From the NCBI GenBank assembly GCA_031551885.1, contig JAVBMX010000003.1, positions 1 to 51,841 of the forward strand: DNA of 51,841 nucleotides, given 5' to 3'. The stretch is from Frigididesulfovibrio sp031551885. GTDB taxonomy: Bacteria > Desulfobacterota > Desulfovibrionia > Desulfovibrionales > Desulfovibrionaceae. Of this stretch, positions 9,230 to 16,645 are shown piece after piece; positions within the stretch are counted from its first letter, which is position 1; each line of letters starts with the position of its first letter. Under the pieces are notes generated by a model, which had not been told where the DNA came from, did no database searches, and saw nothing but the letters and a program-made list of their open reading frames with translations. A program made the translations under genes and the position numbers.

Positions 9230-10012
9230 ATGACGATCGCCCCGCCCGACCAAACCGGAGAATGCCGGGAAGAGGCCGCTCCCCCGCCGCCCGCTCCGGC
9301 CGCGCCTTCCGGCATGCACGGCCCTTCCTTCTGGGCCGGGGTTCGAGCCGCCTGCCCGCTTATTCCGGGCATGATCCCTTTTGCCCTGATCACGGGCACG
9401 GTCACCGTGGGCATCGGCATCGAGCCGATCAAAGCCCTGCTCATGGGGGTGATCATCACCGCCGGTGCGGCCCAGCTCGCGGCCGTGGACCTGCTCGGCA
9501 AAGCCGCGCCTCTGCTGGTGGTGATCGCCACGGGTCTGATCGTCAACCTGCGCTTTCTTATGTACAGCGCGGCCATCAGCCCCTACCTCAAAGGAATTTC
9601 CCCCCTGCGCAAAGCCTTTTATTCCTTCCTGCTCATGGATCAGGTCTTTGCCTTGTGCGTTTTGGAGTTTTCGCGAAACAAAGAGCGCTATGACCGCTCC
9701 TCCTATTACGCGGGCACCTCGGCCCTGCTCTGGGCCTGCTGGATAGGCGGCAACGCACTGGGAGCGTTTTTGGGGGCAAAAATTCCCAAAGAGTGGGGGC
9801 TGGACTTCACCGTCCCCCTGACCTTCGCGGCCATCCTGGTGCCGCTGCTGAAAAACCGGCCTGCCGTGGGCGCCGCCCTGGCGGGCGGCCTGACCGCCGT
9901 CGCGGCCGCTCCCCTACCTTACAACCTGGGGCTGATCACCGGGGCCGTCTGCGGCGTGCTTGCGGGGTACTTCCTGGAAATGCGCCGGAGGGAACGCTGT
10001 GGTCATCAGTGA
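9230..10012 (+). CDS. azlC: AzlC-family branched-chain amino acid exporter, large subunit
   Basis: A 260-residue inner-membrane protein with about seven hydrophobic segments. It carries the AzlC hallmark near 45-75 (FWAGVRAACPLIPGMIPFAL, then GVIITAGAAQLAAVDLL) and NLRFLMYSAAISPYL near 105. AzlC with AzlD exports branched-chain amino acids or analogues. It overlaps azlD by 14 bases. The N-terminal 25 residues are Pro/Ala-rich and the ribosome site is weak, so a slightly later start is possible. Confidence 0.92.
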   Translation: MTIAPPDQTGECREEAAPPPPAPAAPSGMHGPSFWAGVRAACPLIPGMIPFALITGTVTVGIGIEPIKALLMGVIITAGAAQLAAVDLLGKAAPLLVVIATGLIVNLRFLMYSAAISPYLKGISPLRKAFYSFLLMDQVFALCVLEFSRNKERYDRSSYYAGTSALLWACWIGGNALGAFLGAKIPKEWGLDFTVPLTFAAILVPLLKNRPAVGAALAGGLTAVAAAPLPYNLGLITGAVCGVLAGYFLEMRRRERCGHQ

Positions 10013-10337
10013 TTCCGTCTTCTGGCTCGTCACCCTCAGCATCGGGCTGGGCACCTTCTTTTTGCGGGCGGTCTTCGTGTTCGCCCTGGAACGCATTCAC
10101 CTGACGGAAAAAGCCAAGGTGATGCTCGGGTTCATCCCGCCCGCCGTGCTCTCGGCACTGGTGCTGCCGGCTTTTCTTTTGCCGGGTGGGCACCTTCCCT
10201 TTCCCGACGGCTGGGAACGCACCGTCGCGGGCCTTGCGGCCCTGCTCGCCTCCTGGCGGTTTCGCAACATCCTGGTCACCATCGGCGTCGGCCTGGGATT
10301 CTTTTGGGGTCTGCAATATCTGAAGGGATTTTTTTAG
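9999..10337 (+). CDS. azlD: AzlD-family transporter, small subunit
   Basis: A 112-residue membrane protein with four hydrophobic segments (LVTLSIGLGTFFLRAVFVFAL at the start is typical of AzlD, also called BrnE). The start is GTG 9999, supported by GGAGGG at 9987-9992 six bases upstream; an ATG-equivalent start further up would run back inside azlC. It overlaps the end of azlC, implying coupled translation and a two-subunit exporter. Confidence 0.9.
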   Translation: MVISDSVFWLVTLSIGLGTFFLRAVFVFALERIHLTEKAKVMLGFIPPAVLSALVLPAFLLPGGHLPFPDGWERTVAGLAALLASWRFRNILVTIGVGLGFFWGLQYLKGFF

Positions 10338-10356
10338 AATCAGACCTCATGAGCTC

Positions 10357-10378
10357 TTTGGGGGCTGCCGCCCCCAAA
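10357..10378 (+). terminator. Hairpin terminator after azlCD
   Basis: TTTGGGGGC (10357-10365) pairs with GCCCCCAAA (10370-10378) around TGCC, and a run of A follows, so it could also act in the other direction. It sits 20 bases after the azlD stop. Confidence 0.65.
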
Positions 10379-10386
10379 AATCCTCT

Positions 10387-10493
10387 GGGGGGAATGATTG
10401 ACTCGGCGCGTCGTGCGCCTCGCCCTTCGGGCACTGTCGGAAGACCTCCGGTGTCCATCCGGCTCCTGCCGGATGAGCCCCCCAGACCCCCTC
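10387..10493 (+). repeat. Dispersed repeat B, copy 1
   Basis: A roughly 107-bp unit running from GGGGGGAATGATTGACTCGG through AGACCTCCGGTGTCCATC to CCAGACCCCCTC. The reverse complement of 46261-46362 matches it closely over nearly its whole length, and the reverse complement of 24281-24374 matches it more loosely. It contains local hairpins (GCCCTTCGGGC; ATCCGGCTCCTGCCGGAT). Open frames in the copies do not agree, so it is probably not coding. Confidence 0.75.
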
Positions 10494-10542
10494 ACCGAAA
10501 TAATTCCTGAGGGCCGACTCAGAGTTCAGCCCTAAAAAAACG

Positions 10543-10579
10543 GCGCGACGTGCGAAAACCGGGTTTTCGCACGTCGCGC
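10543..10579. terminator. Perfect 18-bp inverted repeat, bidirectional terminator
   Basis: Arms 10543-10560 and 10562-10579 are perfect reverse complements with one base between. It lies between the convergent azlD and the small gene at 10660, where a two-way terminator is expected. Confidence 0.65.
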
Positions 10580-10659
10580 AACGTTACCAAAGGCGACGGA
10601 TCTCGAAAAATCGTCACCGAGCGGCTTCACCCCGCGAAATTTTTGCGGGAATTCCCGCC

Positions 10660-10947
10660 CTATTCCTTGATCCAGGCGGTCAGGGCATCCATAATCTTCT
10701 GGGCCTGCTCTTTGCTGGAAATGTTGAACTTGGACTGGGCGCGGTATTCGCCGCCGGTCTTTTTATAGCGTCGGATGGTGTAGGCTTCCGGGCCGTAGGT
10801 CTCTTTTTGCCGATTCCAGTTCTGGTACCGAAAAATGATGGTTGTCCAGGCCCCTTTGCTCAGGATGACCTTATCCAGTTCTTTGACGATGAGCACATCG
10901 TCTTCTTCATAATTGATGGTGATGTCGTCGATGGTGGTGCCGCTCAT
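10660..10947 (-). CDS. Small conserved protein of unknown function, possibly PC4-like
   Basis: A 95-residue acidic-then-basic protein without membrane segments. The central part (LSKGAWTTIIFRYQNWNR, then YTIRRYKKTGGEYRAQSKF) is rich in Trp, Tyr and Arg and predicts beta strands, followed by a C-terminal helix (SSKEQAQKIMDALTAWI). I believe homologues of this size exist across anaerobic proteobacteria. The strand-rich, helix-ended layout recalls PC4/YdbC single-strand-binding proteins, but this is only a resemblance. The start ATG has AGGAAG about six bases upstream. It lies 26 bases downstream of the HlyD-like gene and may share its transcript. Confidence 0.8.
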   Translation of the reverse strand: MSGTTIDDITINYEEDDVLIVKELDKVILSKGAWTTIIFRYQNWNRQKETYGPEAYTIRRYKKTGGEYRAQSKFNISSKEQAQKIMDALTAWIKE

Positions 10948-10973
10948 GCCGCTTCCTTTCGGTTTGGGGAGAG

Positions 10974-12071
10974 TTATCTATTTATGGTGACGCGGAGATC
11001 CGACTCCGGCGTCAAAAAAACGGCTTCATATATCCCCGGTTCGTCGCTCAAGGTGACGACGACCAAAGATCCTTGCCCCTCGGGGCTCACGGCGGAAACG
11101 ATCGCCGCCGCCTCGCGCTCTTCTCCCGTATCCGGGCGAACGAACCGAACGCGGGCCTCGGCGCCCATGCGCACGGAATCCGGCGCGAACGAACCGTATG
11201 CCGCCACCTGCGCGGGAACGACCGGGCTCGAAAGTCGGGCAACGACACGCCCCGCAGTTATCGGATCGCCGGGCTTGATGTCAATGCCGGACAAGACGCC
11301 GCCCCGCTCCAAGGTCACCTGCGCGTGCTCCAGGGCGAAGCGCAGGTTCGCCGCCGCGCCCACGGCCGCCTTATAGGCGGCAAAACGCCGGTACAGGGGC
11401 GTATCCTCGAGCGCCAGGGAACGTTCCATATCCAGCAGGGTGCGCAAAAGATCCTCTTGCTTGTGCCGTTCAAGGCTGGCCTGCTCAAAGGCCTTTTCGG
11501 CGCTCTGCAATTGGGCGCGGGCCTCGTCCCTGCGGGCCAACGCTTGCGTCATCTCCGTTTTCGTGCCTTCACCGCGAGAAAGCCTGGCCCGCAATTTTTC
11601 CACCTGCACACTGGCCTGAGCCAAGCGTTCCGAAACAGCTTCCAGGTTCAGCCGGGCGGTGGTTTCCTTGTTTTGGGCGGCGGCGAGGTTGCGCTCCTGC
11701 ATGGCCGCGCTCACGGCTCCGGGAGTTCCCGCCAAGGTACGCGCCGCCGGGGGCAGGCTGCGGGCCAGGGAGTCGGCATGCGCCTCCACGGCTCCAAGCT
11801 CTTCCCGCATAGCCACAACGTCATAGGAAAACAGCGGCGCTCCGGCGGGCAGGTCGCCCATTCCCGGCCGCGCGAACACTTCCCCCACCGCTCCATCGTA
11901 GGGAGCGACGACGGCCGCCTCCACACGCACTTTGCGGGGGTTTTCCAGAACCGTGGTCCGGTCGGTCCGGAATACCAGGAAACAAATCCCCAAACCGACG
12001 AGAACGGCCACAAACAGGAGCTTCCGCGAACGGCGTCCGGAAGTGCGGGGCGGGGGCATGGATAACGACAT
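10974..12071 (-). CDS. HlyD/RND-type membrane fusion (periplasmic adaptor) protein
   Basis: A 365-residue protein with one N-terminal membrane anchor (residues 17-34, KLLFVAVLVGLGICFLVF). It continues with a half-lipoyl motif (VVAPYDGAVGEVFARPGMGDLPAGAPLF, about 53-80), a long alpha-helical hairpin (about 85-235) rich in Ala, Glu and Arg, the second half-lipoyl part (GGVLSGIDIKPGDPITAGRVVARL) and beta-barrel strands. Such adaptors bridge an inner-membrane pump and an outer-membrane channel. No pump gene is next to it. The start has GGAG about eight bases upstream. Confidence 0.85.
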   Translation of the reverse strand: MSLSMPPPRTSGRRSRKLLFVAVLVGLGICFLVFRTDRTTVLENPRKVRVEAAVVAPYDGAVGEVFARPGMGDLPAGAPLFSYDVVAMREELGAVEAHADSLARSLPPAARTLAGTPGAVSAAMQERNLAAAQNKETTARLNLEAVSERLAQASVQVEKLRARLSRGEGTKTEMTQALARRDEARAQLQSAEKAFEQASLERHKQEDLLRTLLDMERSLALEDTPLYRRFAAYKAAVGAAANLRFALEHAQVTLERGGVLSGIDIKPGDPITAGRVVARLSSPVVPAQVAAYGSFAPDSVRMGAEARVRFVRPDTGEEREAAAIVSAVSPEGQGSLVVVTLSDEPGIYEAVFLTPESDLRVTINR

Positions 12072-12204
12072 GAAATACTCCGGCGGTCAAAAAAATGTCG
12101 ACCTCCGGTATTTTGCAAAATCCAAGCCAAAAACACATCCCTCCGGCGCGTTCACGTGACGCGCTTTCCAACGGGTACACCGCCGCCGCGCCGGGAAAAT
12201 TTTC

Positions 12205-12237
12205 AAAAAAAGGCGCTCCGTGCCGGCACGGAGCGCC
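12205..12237 (-). terminator. Rho-independent terminator of the secG operon
   Basis: GGCGCTCCGTGCC pairs with GGCACGGAGCGCC (12212-12237) and, read on the minus strand, is followed by a run of seven T (12211-12205). On plus it is followed by TTTT as well. Confidence 0.9.
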
Positions 12238-12258
12238 TTTTGCGTCATGTGGACAGCA

Positions 12259-12579
12259 TTACTGCGGCGTGGTGGCGTTGCCGCCGGCCGGGGTTTGGGT
12301 CGGTTCCGGAGCGTCGATGGAGACGGGCACTTCAATTTCTTCGGCCTTGTGCCGCCCGGTGGAGGTCACAATATTGTAGCTCAACGAGGTGACCAAAAAA
12401 ATCACGGCCAAAAAAGCCGTCAGCTTGGCCAGCATGCCGCCCGCTCCGGTGCCGCCGAAGAGCGACGAGGAACCGCCGCCGAAAATGACGCCCATGCCTT
12501 CTTTGCCGGACTGCAACAGGACCAGCACCATAAGCAGGAGGCAGATCACGATGTGCAGTATAAGTATCAGATTTTCCAA
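12259..12579 (-). CDS. secG: Preprotein translocase subunit SecG
   Basis: A 106-residue inner-membrane protein with two hydrophobic helices (residues 4-22 and 52-70) separated by the SecG signature QSGKEGMGVIFGGGSSSLFG. It assists SecYE-SecA protein export. The start is TTG at 12579, with GGAGG six bases upstream. The C-terminal tail (about 35 residues) is Pro/Thr/Glu-rich, a bit longer than usual. It follows tpiA by 34 bases and ends at a strong terminator, so it is the last gene of rimI-tpiA-secG, an order common in many bacteria for tpiA-secG. Confidence 0.95.
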   Translation of the reverse strand: MENLILILHIVICLLLMVLVLLQSGKEGMGVIFGGGSSSLFGGTGAGGMLAKLTAFLAVIFLVTSLSYNIVTSTGRHKAEEIEVPVSIDAPEPTQTPAGGNATTPQ

Positions 12580-12613
12580 AATATTCCTCCAAAAGCAGGC
12601 AAAGGGGGGGGCA

Positions 12614-13369
12614 TCAGGCCGTCACGATACGGGCGAAACTCTCAACCAACAAAGAAGCACCGCCTATCAGGAGACCGTCGACATTGTCAAGGGATATTAT
12701 TTGGGCGGCGTTTTCCGGCTTCACGCTGCCGCCATACAGGATGCGCATTTTCGCGCCGTTGTCGCCGCCGAATCGGCCGGTCAGCCTTTGCCGCACCAAG
12801 GCGTGCGCCGCGACGATTTCTTCCGGCCCGGCGGTCTTGCCCGTGCCGATGGCCCAAACAGGCTCATAGGCCACGCTCACGCGTTCGGGAGCCACATTGT
12901 CCGGCACATCGGCCAGCCCTTCCTCCAACTGCCGGGAGATCACCGCGTCCAGGGCGCCCAGCTCGCGTTGCTCCAAGGTTTCGCCCACGCAGAGGATCAC
13001 GTCCAGGCCCGAGGCCAGGGCGAAAGCGGTTTTCGCGCCGACCAGGGCATTGCTTTCACCCAACACGGCCCGGCGCTCGGAGTGACCGGTCAAGACCAGG
13101 GAACAACCGCAATCGCGCAGCATGGCCGGGGAAATCTCGCCGGTAAAGGCCCCCTGCTCGGCCGTCCAACAATCCTGACCGCCCAGACGGATGCGCGCCC
13201 CGTCGCCCAAGGCGTCGGCGCACGCGCCGAGAGCCGTGAACGGCGCGAACACCGCGACTTCCCGCTCCCCGCGCATGGGGTCAAGGCGCTTGGTCAGGTC
13301 GCGCAGAAAGGCGGCGGCCTCGGCGCGGTTTTTGTACATTTTCCAGTTGGCGGCCATCAACAGTTTCAT
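12614..13369 (-). CDS. tpiA: Triosephosphate isomerase
   Basis: A 251-residue glycolytic enzyme, the standard TIM length. The catalytic residues are present: Lys in AANWKMYKN (residues 6-14), His in LTGHSERR (near 93) and Glu in VAYEPVWAIGTGK (near 160), with the phosphate-binding loop LYGGSVKPEN near 210. The start is ATG 13369 with GGAG seven bases upstream; the open frame extends 12 codons further but would overlap rimI. Its ATG overlaps the rimI stop as ATGA, indicating translational coupling. Confidence 0.97.
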   Translation of the reverse strand: MKLLMAANWKMYKNRAEAAAFLRDLTKRLDPMRGEREVAVFAPFTALGACADALGDGARIRLGGQDCWTAEQGAFTGEISPAMLRDCGCSLVLTGHSERRAVLGESNALVGAKTAFALASGLDVILCVGETLEQRELGALDAVISRQLEEGLADVPDNVAPERVSVAYEPVWAIGTGKTAGPEEIVAAHALVRQRLTGRFGGDNGAKMRILYGGSVKPENAAQIISLDNVDGLLIGGASLLVESFARIVTA

Positions 13370-13866
13370 GGTCGTTCTCCGTGTTCTGCCGACGCGTCTC
13401 TGCACAAGACAAGGGCGTCTTCACCCGTATCGGCGTAGTAGGCCTTTCTTCGTCCACACTCGACAAACCCCAGGGTGCGATACAGCCCCAAGGCGGCGAC
13501 ATTGCTCACGCGAACTTCCAATATGGCCCGCGTGACACCATGCTCTTGGGCGGCGTCCAGCACCCGCCCCAAGAGTTTCTTTCCAAGGCCAGTCTGCCGC
13601 AAATCGGGATGGACGGCAATATTGTAAATTTCCAACTCTTCCGGGCCGACGACCAGGGAGACGAAGGCGGCGAGCCGGCCGCCGGCGTCGCGCAGACCAA
13701 AGGCGGAAAAATTGTTGAATCCGGCGTTGAGCGGACGGGCGGCGGCGAAGAGCTGCCGGTAGCGCTCGAGGCTCCAGGCCGTGGAAAAGCACAGGTCTTC
13801 CAGCCGAGCGACGGCCTCGGCATCTTCCCCGTCGAGGCGGATTACGCTACCATCGTCTTTCGTCAC
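13366..13866 (-). CDS. rimI: GNAT acetyltransferase, RimI-like
   Basis: A 166-residue protein from GTG 13866 (a GTG at 13875 is the alternative). The GNAT core has LEIYNIAVHPDLRQTGLGKKLL (motif A, acetyl-CoA binding), VTRAILEVRVSNVAALGLYRTLGF (motif B) and a terminal RKAYYADTGEDALVL, as in RimI enzymes that acetylate the N-terminus of ribosomal protein S18. AGAGG sits upstream of the GTG. The opposite-strand gene at 13891 starts only 24 bases away, so the two ribosome sites are back to back and promoters must lie elsewhere. Confidence 0.88.
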   Translation of the reverse strand: MTKDDGSVIRLDGEDAEAVARLEDLCFSTAWSLERYRQLFAAARPLNAGFNNFSAFGLRDAGGRLAAFVSLVVGPEELEIYNIAVHPDLRQTGLGKKLLGRVLDAAQEHGVTRAILEVRVSNVAALGLYRTLGFVECGRRKAYYADTGEDALVLCRDASAEHGERP

Positions 13867-13890
13867 AACCGCCACCTCTGAGGAATCGTC

Positions 13891-14454
13891 ATGGCTTCCC
13901 CCAAAACACGCGCCCGCGGATCCCGCCGCCCGGAAGCGAACCCGCCGGACCCGAGCCTGGCCGTGCCGGTCGAAATTCTTGACGAGCACGGCCTGCCGCT
14001 GGTCGTCATGCCCATGCTCCAGGCCGTCGGACAGGGTTTGTGCTTCCGCAAGGCGGTTACGGCCCTGTTTGCCGGGGACCGGCTGTTCCTGCGCAAAGTG
14101 ATGCCCACGCCCTCCCGCCGCGAAAACCGGCGTGAGGTGTTTGACCTGTTCGTGACCCCGGTTCCCGTGGACCTGGCTCCGGAAGACGTCGCCGCGAGCG
14201 GGCCGGCGGAACTGCTGGGCTACGAGCCGGCCATCCGCCTTCTGGCCGAGATGCCGCCGCAGACCGGGTTCCCCGTGCGCCTCAGCCTGTTTGTTACGAA
14301 CCTCGCGCCGGGAGGCTTGGCCCTCTTGGCGGGCAAGAACCTCTCATCCTTTGACGCGGACGAGCTCCACGGAATCACGGCCCAAAGCCCGGAACTGTTC
14401 TCGCAGGATCTGCTCCGAATTCTTGCGGCGGGCGTTCTGTTCCCCAAACAATGA
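13891..14454 (+). CDS. Unrecognised protein, possibly a degenerate Nudix-like domain
   Basis: A 187-residue soluble protein with a ribosome site TGAGGAA six bases before ATG 13891. I do not recognise it with certainty. Residues 50-70 (QGLCFRKAVTALFAGDRLFLRK) look like the opening strands of a Nudix domain, and FDLFVTPVP follows where the Nudix core would continue, but the catalytic Nudix box (a Glu-rich helix) is absent. Any such fold would be non-catalytic. The first 20 residues are Arg/Pro-rich. It is convergent with the zinc-ribbon gene and is separated from it by a long palindrome. Confidence 0.7.
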   Translation: MASPKTRARGSRRPEANPPDPSLAVPVEILDEHGLPLVVMPMLQAVGQGLCFRKAVTALFAGDRLFLRKVMPTPSRRENRREVFDLFVTPVPVDLAPEDVAASGPAELLGYEPAIRLLAEMPPQTGFPVRLSLFVTNLAPGGLALLAGKNLSSFDADELHGITAQSPELFSQDLLRILAAGVLFPKQ

Positions 14455-14562
14455 GCGCGCGAGGCGTCGCTTTTTCTCCGGCAGACCGGCACGTCTCTCG
14501 CGCAAGGCCCGTCGGAGTCATTTTATGCGCAACCGCCCCAAAGAGACATTCGAGTTATAGAA

Positions 14563-14665
14563 TTTTATTCCCCGCCAAGGCACGCGAGTTCCTGCTGGAG
14601 GGAGTATATGTATGGACATACATGACCTTCAGCCGGAACGAGCGTAACGCGGGCGGGGAATAAAA
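14563..14665. repeat. 103-nt imperfect palindrome between convergent genes
   Basis: The outer arms TTTTATTCCCCGCC (14563-14576) and GGCGGGGAATAAAA (14652-14665) are perfect. Inside, GTTCC/GGAAC, GCTGGAGG/CCTTCAGC (one mismatch) and ATGTATG/CATACAT also pair, around a two-base centre near 14615. The whole stretch can fold into one hairpin. It may be a two-way terminator or a small mobile element remnant. Confidence 0.75.
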
Positions 14666-14685
14666 CGGCATAACCCGAATGTGTC

Positions 14686-15417
14686 CTACTCGGCCGGAGT
14701 GAAATGCTCGGACCAATACATCAGCCGGCGGCAGTTGGGGCACGAAAGAATCTGCGCGCCTTTCTGCAGCTCGATGAAACCCTGGGGCGGAATGGAGATG
14801 TTGCAGCCCGTGCAGATGCCGCCGGAAACCGGCACGATGACCGGATGGCGCAGGCGTTCGCGGATGAACTCGTAGCGGGCGAACACCGGAGCGGGTACTT
14901 CCACGGCGGCCTTGGAGCGCTGGGCGTTGAGCGTTTCCAGCGCGGCCTCGGCTTCACGCACGCGGCTTTCCAGCCCGGCTTCACAGACTTTCAGTTCGGC
15001 TTCCACCGCCGCGAATTCCGTATCAATTTCTTCGCTGGCGGTCTTCTGGCGTTCGACTTCCTCGAGCAGAGCGGTCTTTTCTTCTTCCCGGTTGCGGTTG
15101 ACCCGCTCCAGGGAATCCATTTCCCGCACCATGGCGTGGTATTCCTTGGAGTTGCCCACCTGCATGAGCTTGCTTTTGCTCTTTCTCAGGCGGACGGAAT
15201 CATCCTCGATTTCCATGCCCAGGCGCTTTTCCTGCTCACGCAGGTGGGCCATTTTGTCCTCCTGGCGTAGACGGCGGGCTTCCACGTCGGCAAACCGGCC
15301 GCGCAGGGATTCCAGTTCTTTGGGGGCGTTTTCCAGCTCCACTTTGATGCCGTGTATTTCATCGTCCACTTTTTGCAACGAAATCAGTTGTTCGATTTGC
15401 TTCAGGTACAGGCTCAA
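14686..15417 (-). CDS. Coiled-coil protein with C-terminal C4 zinc ribbon
   Basis: A 243-residue protein. Residues 1-175 are a long heptad-rich, charged coiled coil (for example LEVERQKTASEEIDTEFAAV-type stretches). The C-terminal end has CTGCNISIPPQGF and CPNCRRLMYW, two CxxC pairs forming a zinc ribbon, which matches the C4-type zinc-ribbon family (CT398-like) found next to nif3 genes in many bacteria. GGAGG lies directly upstream. It is downstream of the Nif3 gene, separated by copy 1 of repeat A. Function is not established; a role in protein or nucleic-acid tethering is only suggested by the family. Confidence 0.88.
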   Translation of the reverse strand: MSLYLKQIEQLISLQKVDDEIHGIKVELENAPKELESLRGRFADVEARRLRQEDKMAHLREQEKRLGMEIEDDSVRLRKSKSKLMQVGNSKEYHAMVREMDSLERVNRNREEEKTALLEEVERQKTASEEIDTEFAAVEAELKVCEAGLESRVREAEAALETLNAQRSKAAVEVPAPVFARYEFIRERLRHPVIVPVSGGICTGCNISIPPQGFIELQKGAQILSCPNCRRLMYWSEHFTPAE

Positions 15418-15432
15418 CGACGTATCCTCCTT

Positions 15433-15559
15433 AGAGCATTTTCACTTTGAAAATGTTTGTGAAACCCTATTTCCGACGGACTTCGGAACGAGCCCGCGAT
15501 CGGACGCCCGCTTGCTCGTTCGTCAGAGCAAAACCACTTTTTCAAAGTTGCTTTGCTCT
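15433..15559 (+). repeat. Dispersed inverted-repeat element A, copy 1
   Basis: A 127-bp unit starting AGAGCATTTTCACTTTGAAA and ending CTTTTTCAAAGTTGCTTTGC then TCT. The ends are imperfect terminal inverted repeats (AGAGCA...ACTTTGAAAA on each side). Core pieces GACGGACTTC and AACGAGCC recur in the copies at 31211-31332 and, inverted, at 32263-32386. It sits between the Nif3 and zinc-ribbon genes, just outside the latter's ribosome site. Confidence 0.8.
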
Positions 15560-15620
15560 TTATTGCAACGACTCCTCGTTTTCGTCTCTTTCGGACGCCA
15601 CATGGACGCGGGCGACCGCC

Positions 15621-16418
15621 CTACGCCCCGCACCGACCGGCCCGCTCAAGTGCAAGCGGATTCCGACCGGGCCAAAAAACCACCGGAACAGGTAAAACGT
15701 CCTGAAGTTGCGCGGCGAATCGACGCATCATCTCTTCTTCCAGGCAAAAATGCCCCACATCCAAAATGCGGATTCCGGCATCCAACGCGGCGTGGTACTT
15801 GACATCGCCGGTGATCAGGATGTCCGCCCCGGCCTCGACGGCTTCGCCCGCAAGGCTTGAACCGGAACCGGGACAACAGGCCACACGCCCCACCCGTTCG
15901 GGTTTTGGACCGCACGCCTGCCAGGAGTCCAACCCCAGGATTCCGGCCGACACCCGGCAAAACGCCTCGTATTCCAACGACTCGGGAAGTTCACCCACAA
16001 AGCCGAAACCCACGGGCAGGCCGTTTTCTTCTCCGGTGGGCTCAAGCACCCGCACGTCGGAAAGACGCAGCTCTTCAGCAAACCAGGCGGCCGTGCCGCG
16101 CGGCGAGGCGTCCAGCGAGGTATGAGCGCTGTAGAGGGGGATATCGCGGGAAAGCAGCAGTTGCAGCACGGCCAGATAATCGCCCGCTTGATCGGGAAAG
16201 ACCGGCTGCATGGTCAACGGGTGGTGCGTCAGAATAAACTCCGCTCCACCGGCCACGGCGGCGCGCAGGCCCTCAAGGGTGGGGTCGAGCAACACCGCGA
16301 CCCGCCCGGCGGATTCCCGGAAGGCGGCCACCTGCACCCCGGAATGATCCCAGGGGGCGGCCAGGCGCGGAGGTGCTATTTTTTCTATAGCATCAATTAT
16401 TTCAATAACTTCAATCAA
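15621..16418 (-). CDS. Nif3-like dinuclear metal-centre protein
   Basis: A 265-residue protein of the Nif3/YbgI/DUF34 family, which forms hexameric toroids with two metals per site. Family motifs are seen in order: WDHSGVQV near 24, ILTHHPL near 63-69, YSAHTSLD near 96-103, GSGSSL near 190 and a C-terminal DVGHFCLEE near 230. The start is TTG 16418, preceded by GGGAGGGG at good spacing. Substrate is not firmly known for the family. A 12-bp-arm hairpin lies just upstream. The pairing with a zinc-ribbon gene is common. Confidence 0.9.
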   Translation of the reverse strand: MIEVIEIIDAIEKIAPPRLAAPWDHSGVQVAAFRESAGRVAVLLDPTLEGLRAAVAGGAEFILTHHPLTMQPVFPDQAGDYLAVLQLLLSRDIPLYSAHTSLDASPRGTAAWFAEELRLSDVRVLEPTGEENGLPVGFGFVGELPESLEYEAFCRVSAGILGLDSWQACGPKPERVGRVACCPGSGSSLAGEAVEAGADILITGDVKYHAALDAGIRILDVGHFCLEEEMMRRFAAQLQDVLPVPVVFWPGRNPLALERAGRCGA

Positions 16419-16436
16419 ACACCCCTCCCAACGGTG

Positions 16437-16473
16437 AAGGTGCCGTTACGGTCTTTCACCATAACGGCACCTT
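16437..16473. other. Hairpin upstream of the Nif3 gene
   Basis: AAGGTGCCGTTA (16437-16448) pairs perfectly with TAACGGCACCTT (16462-16473). No T-run follows on minus, so it may be a regulatory or processing structure in the Nif3 leader, or a weak terminator for the small gene upstream. The adjoining 16474-16645 holds no recognised feature. Confidence 0.5.
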
Positions 16474-16645
16474 CGGCTGCATGATATGTTCCGGAACATT
16501 TCCCCGGAGTGGGAGTTGCCTGCACATCGTTCTCGTTGTCGACGTTCCCGGCGTCTCAGCAAGAGTGAACCGCCGTGTAATTGAGTGTAAATACCTCAGC
16601 TTACGACTCTCGTCAAGCTCTTCGACAACAGTGGAACACAACGCC

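Noticed and set aside
16456..16641. A 60-codon frame from TTG 16641
   Set aside because: No ribosome site, the end runs into a perfect hairpin, and no recognisable motif; likely chance.
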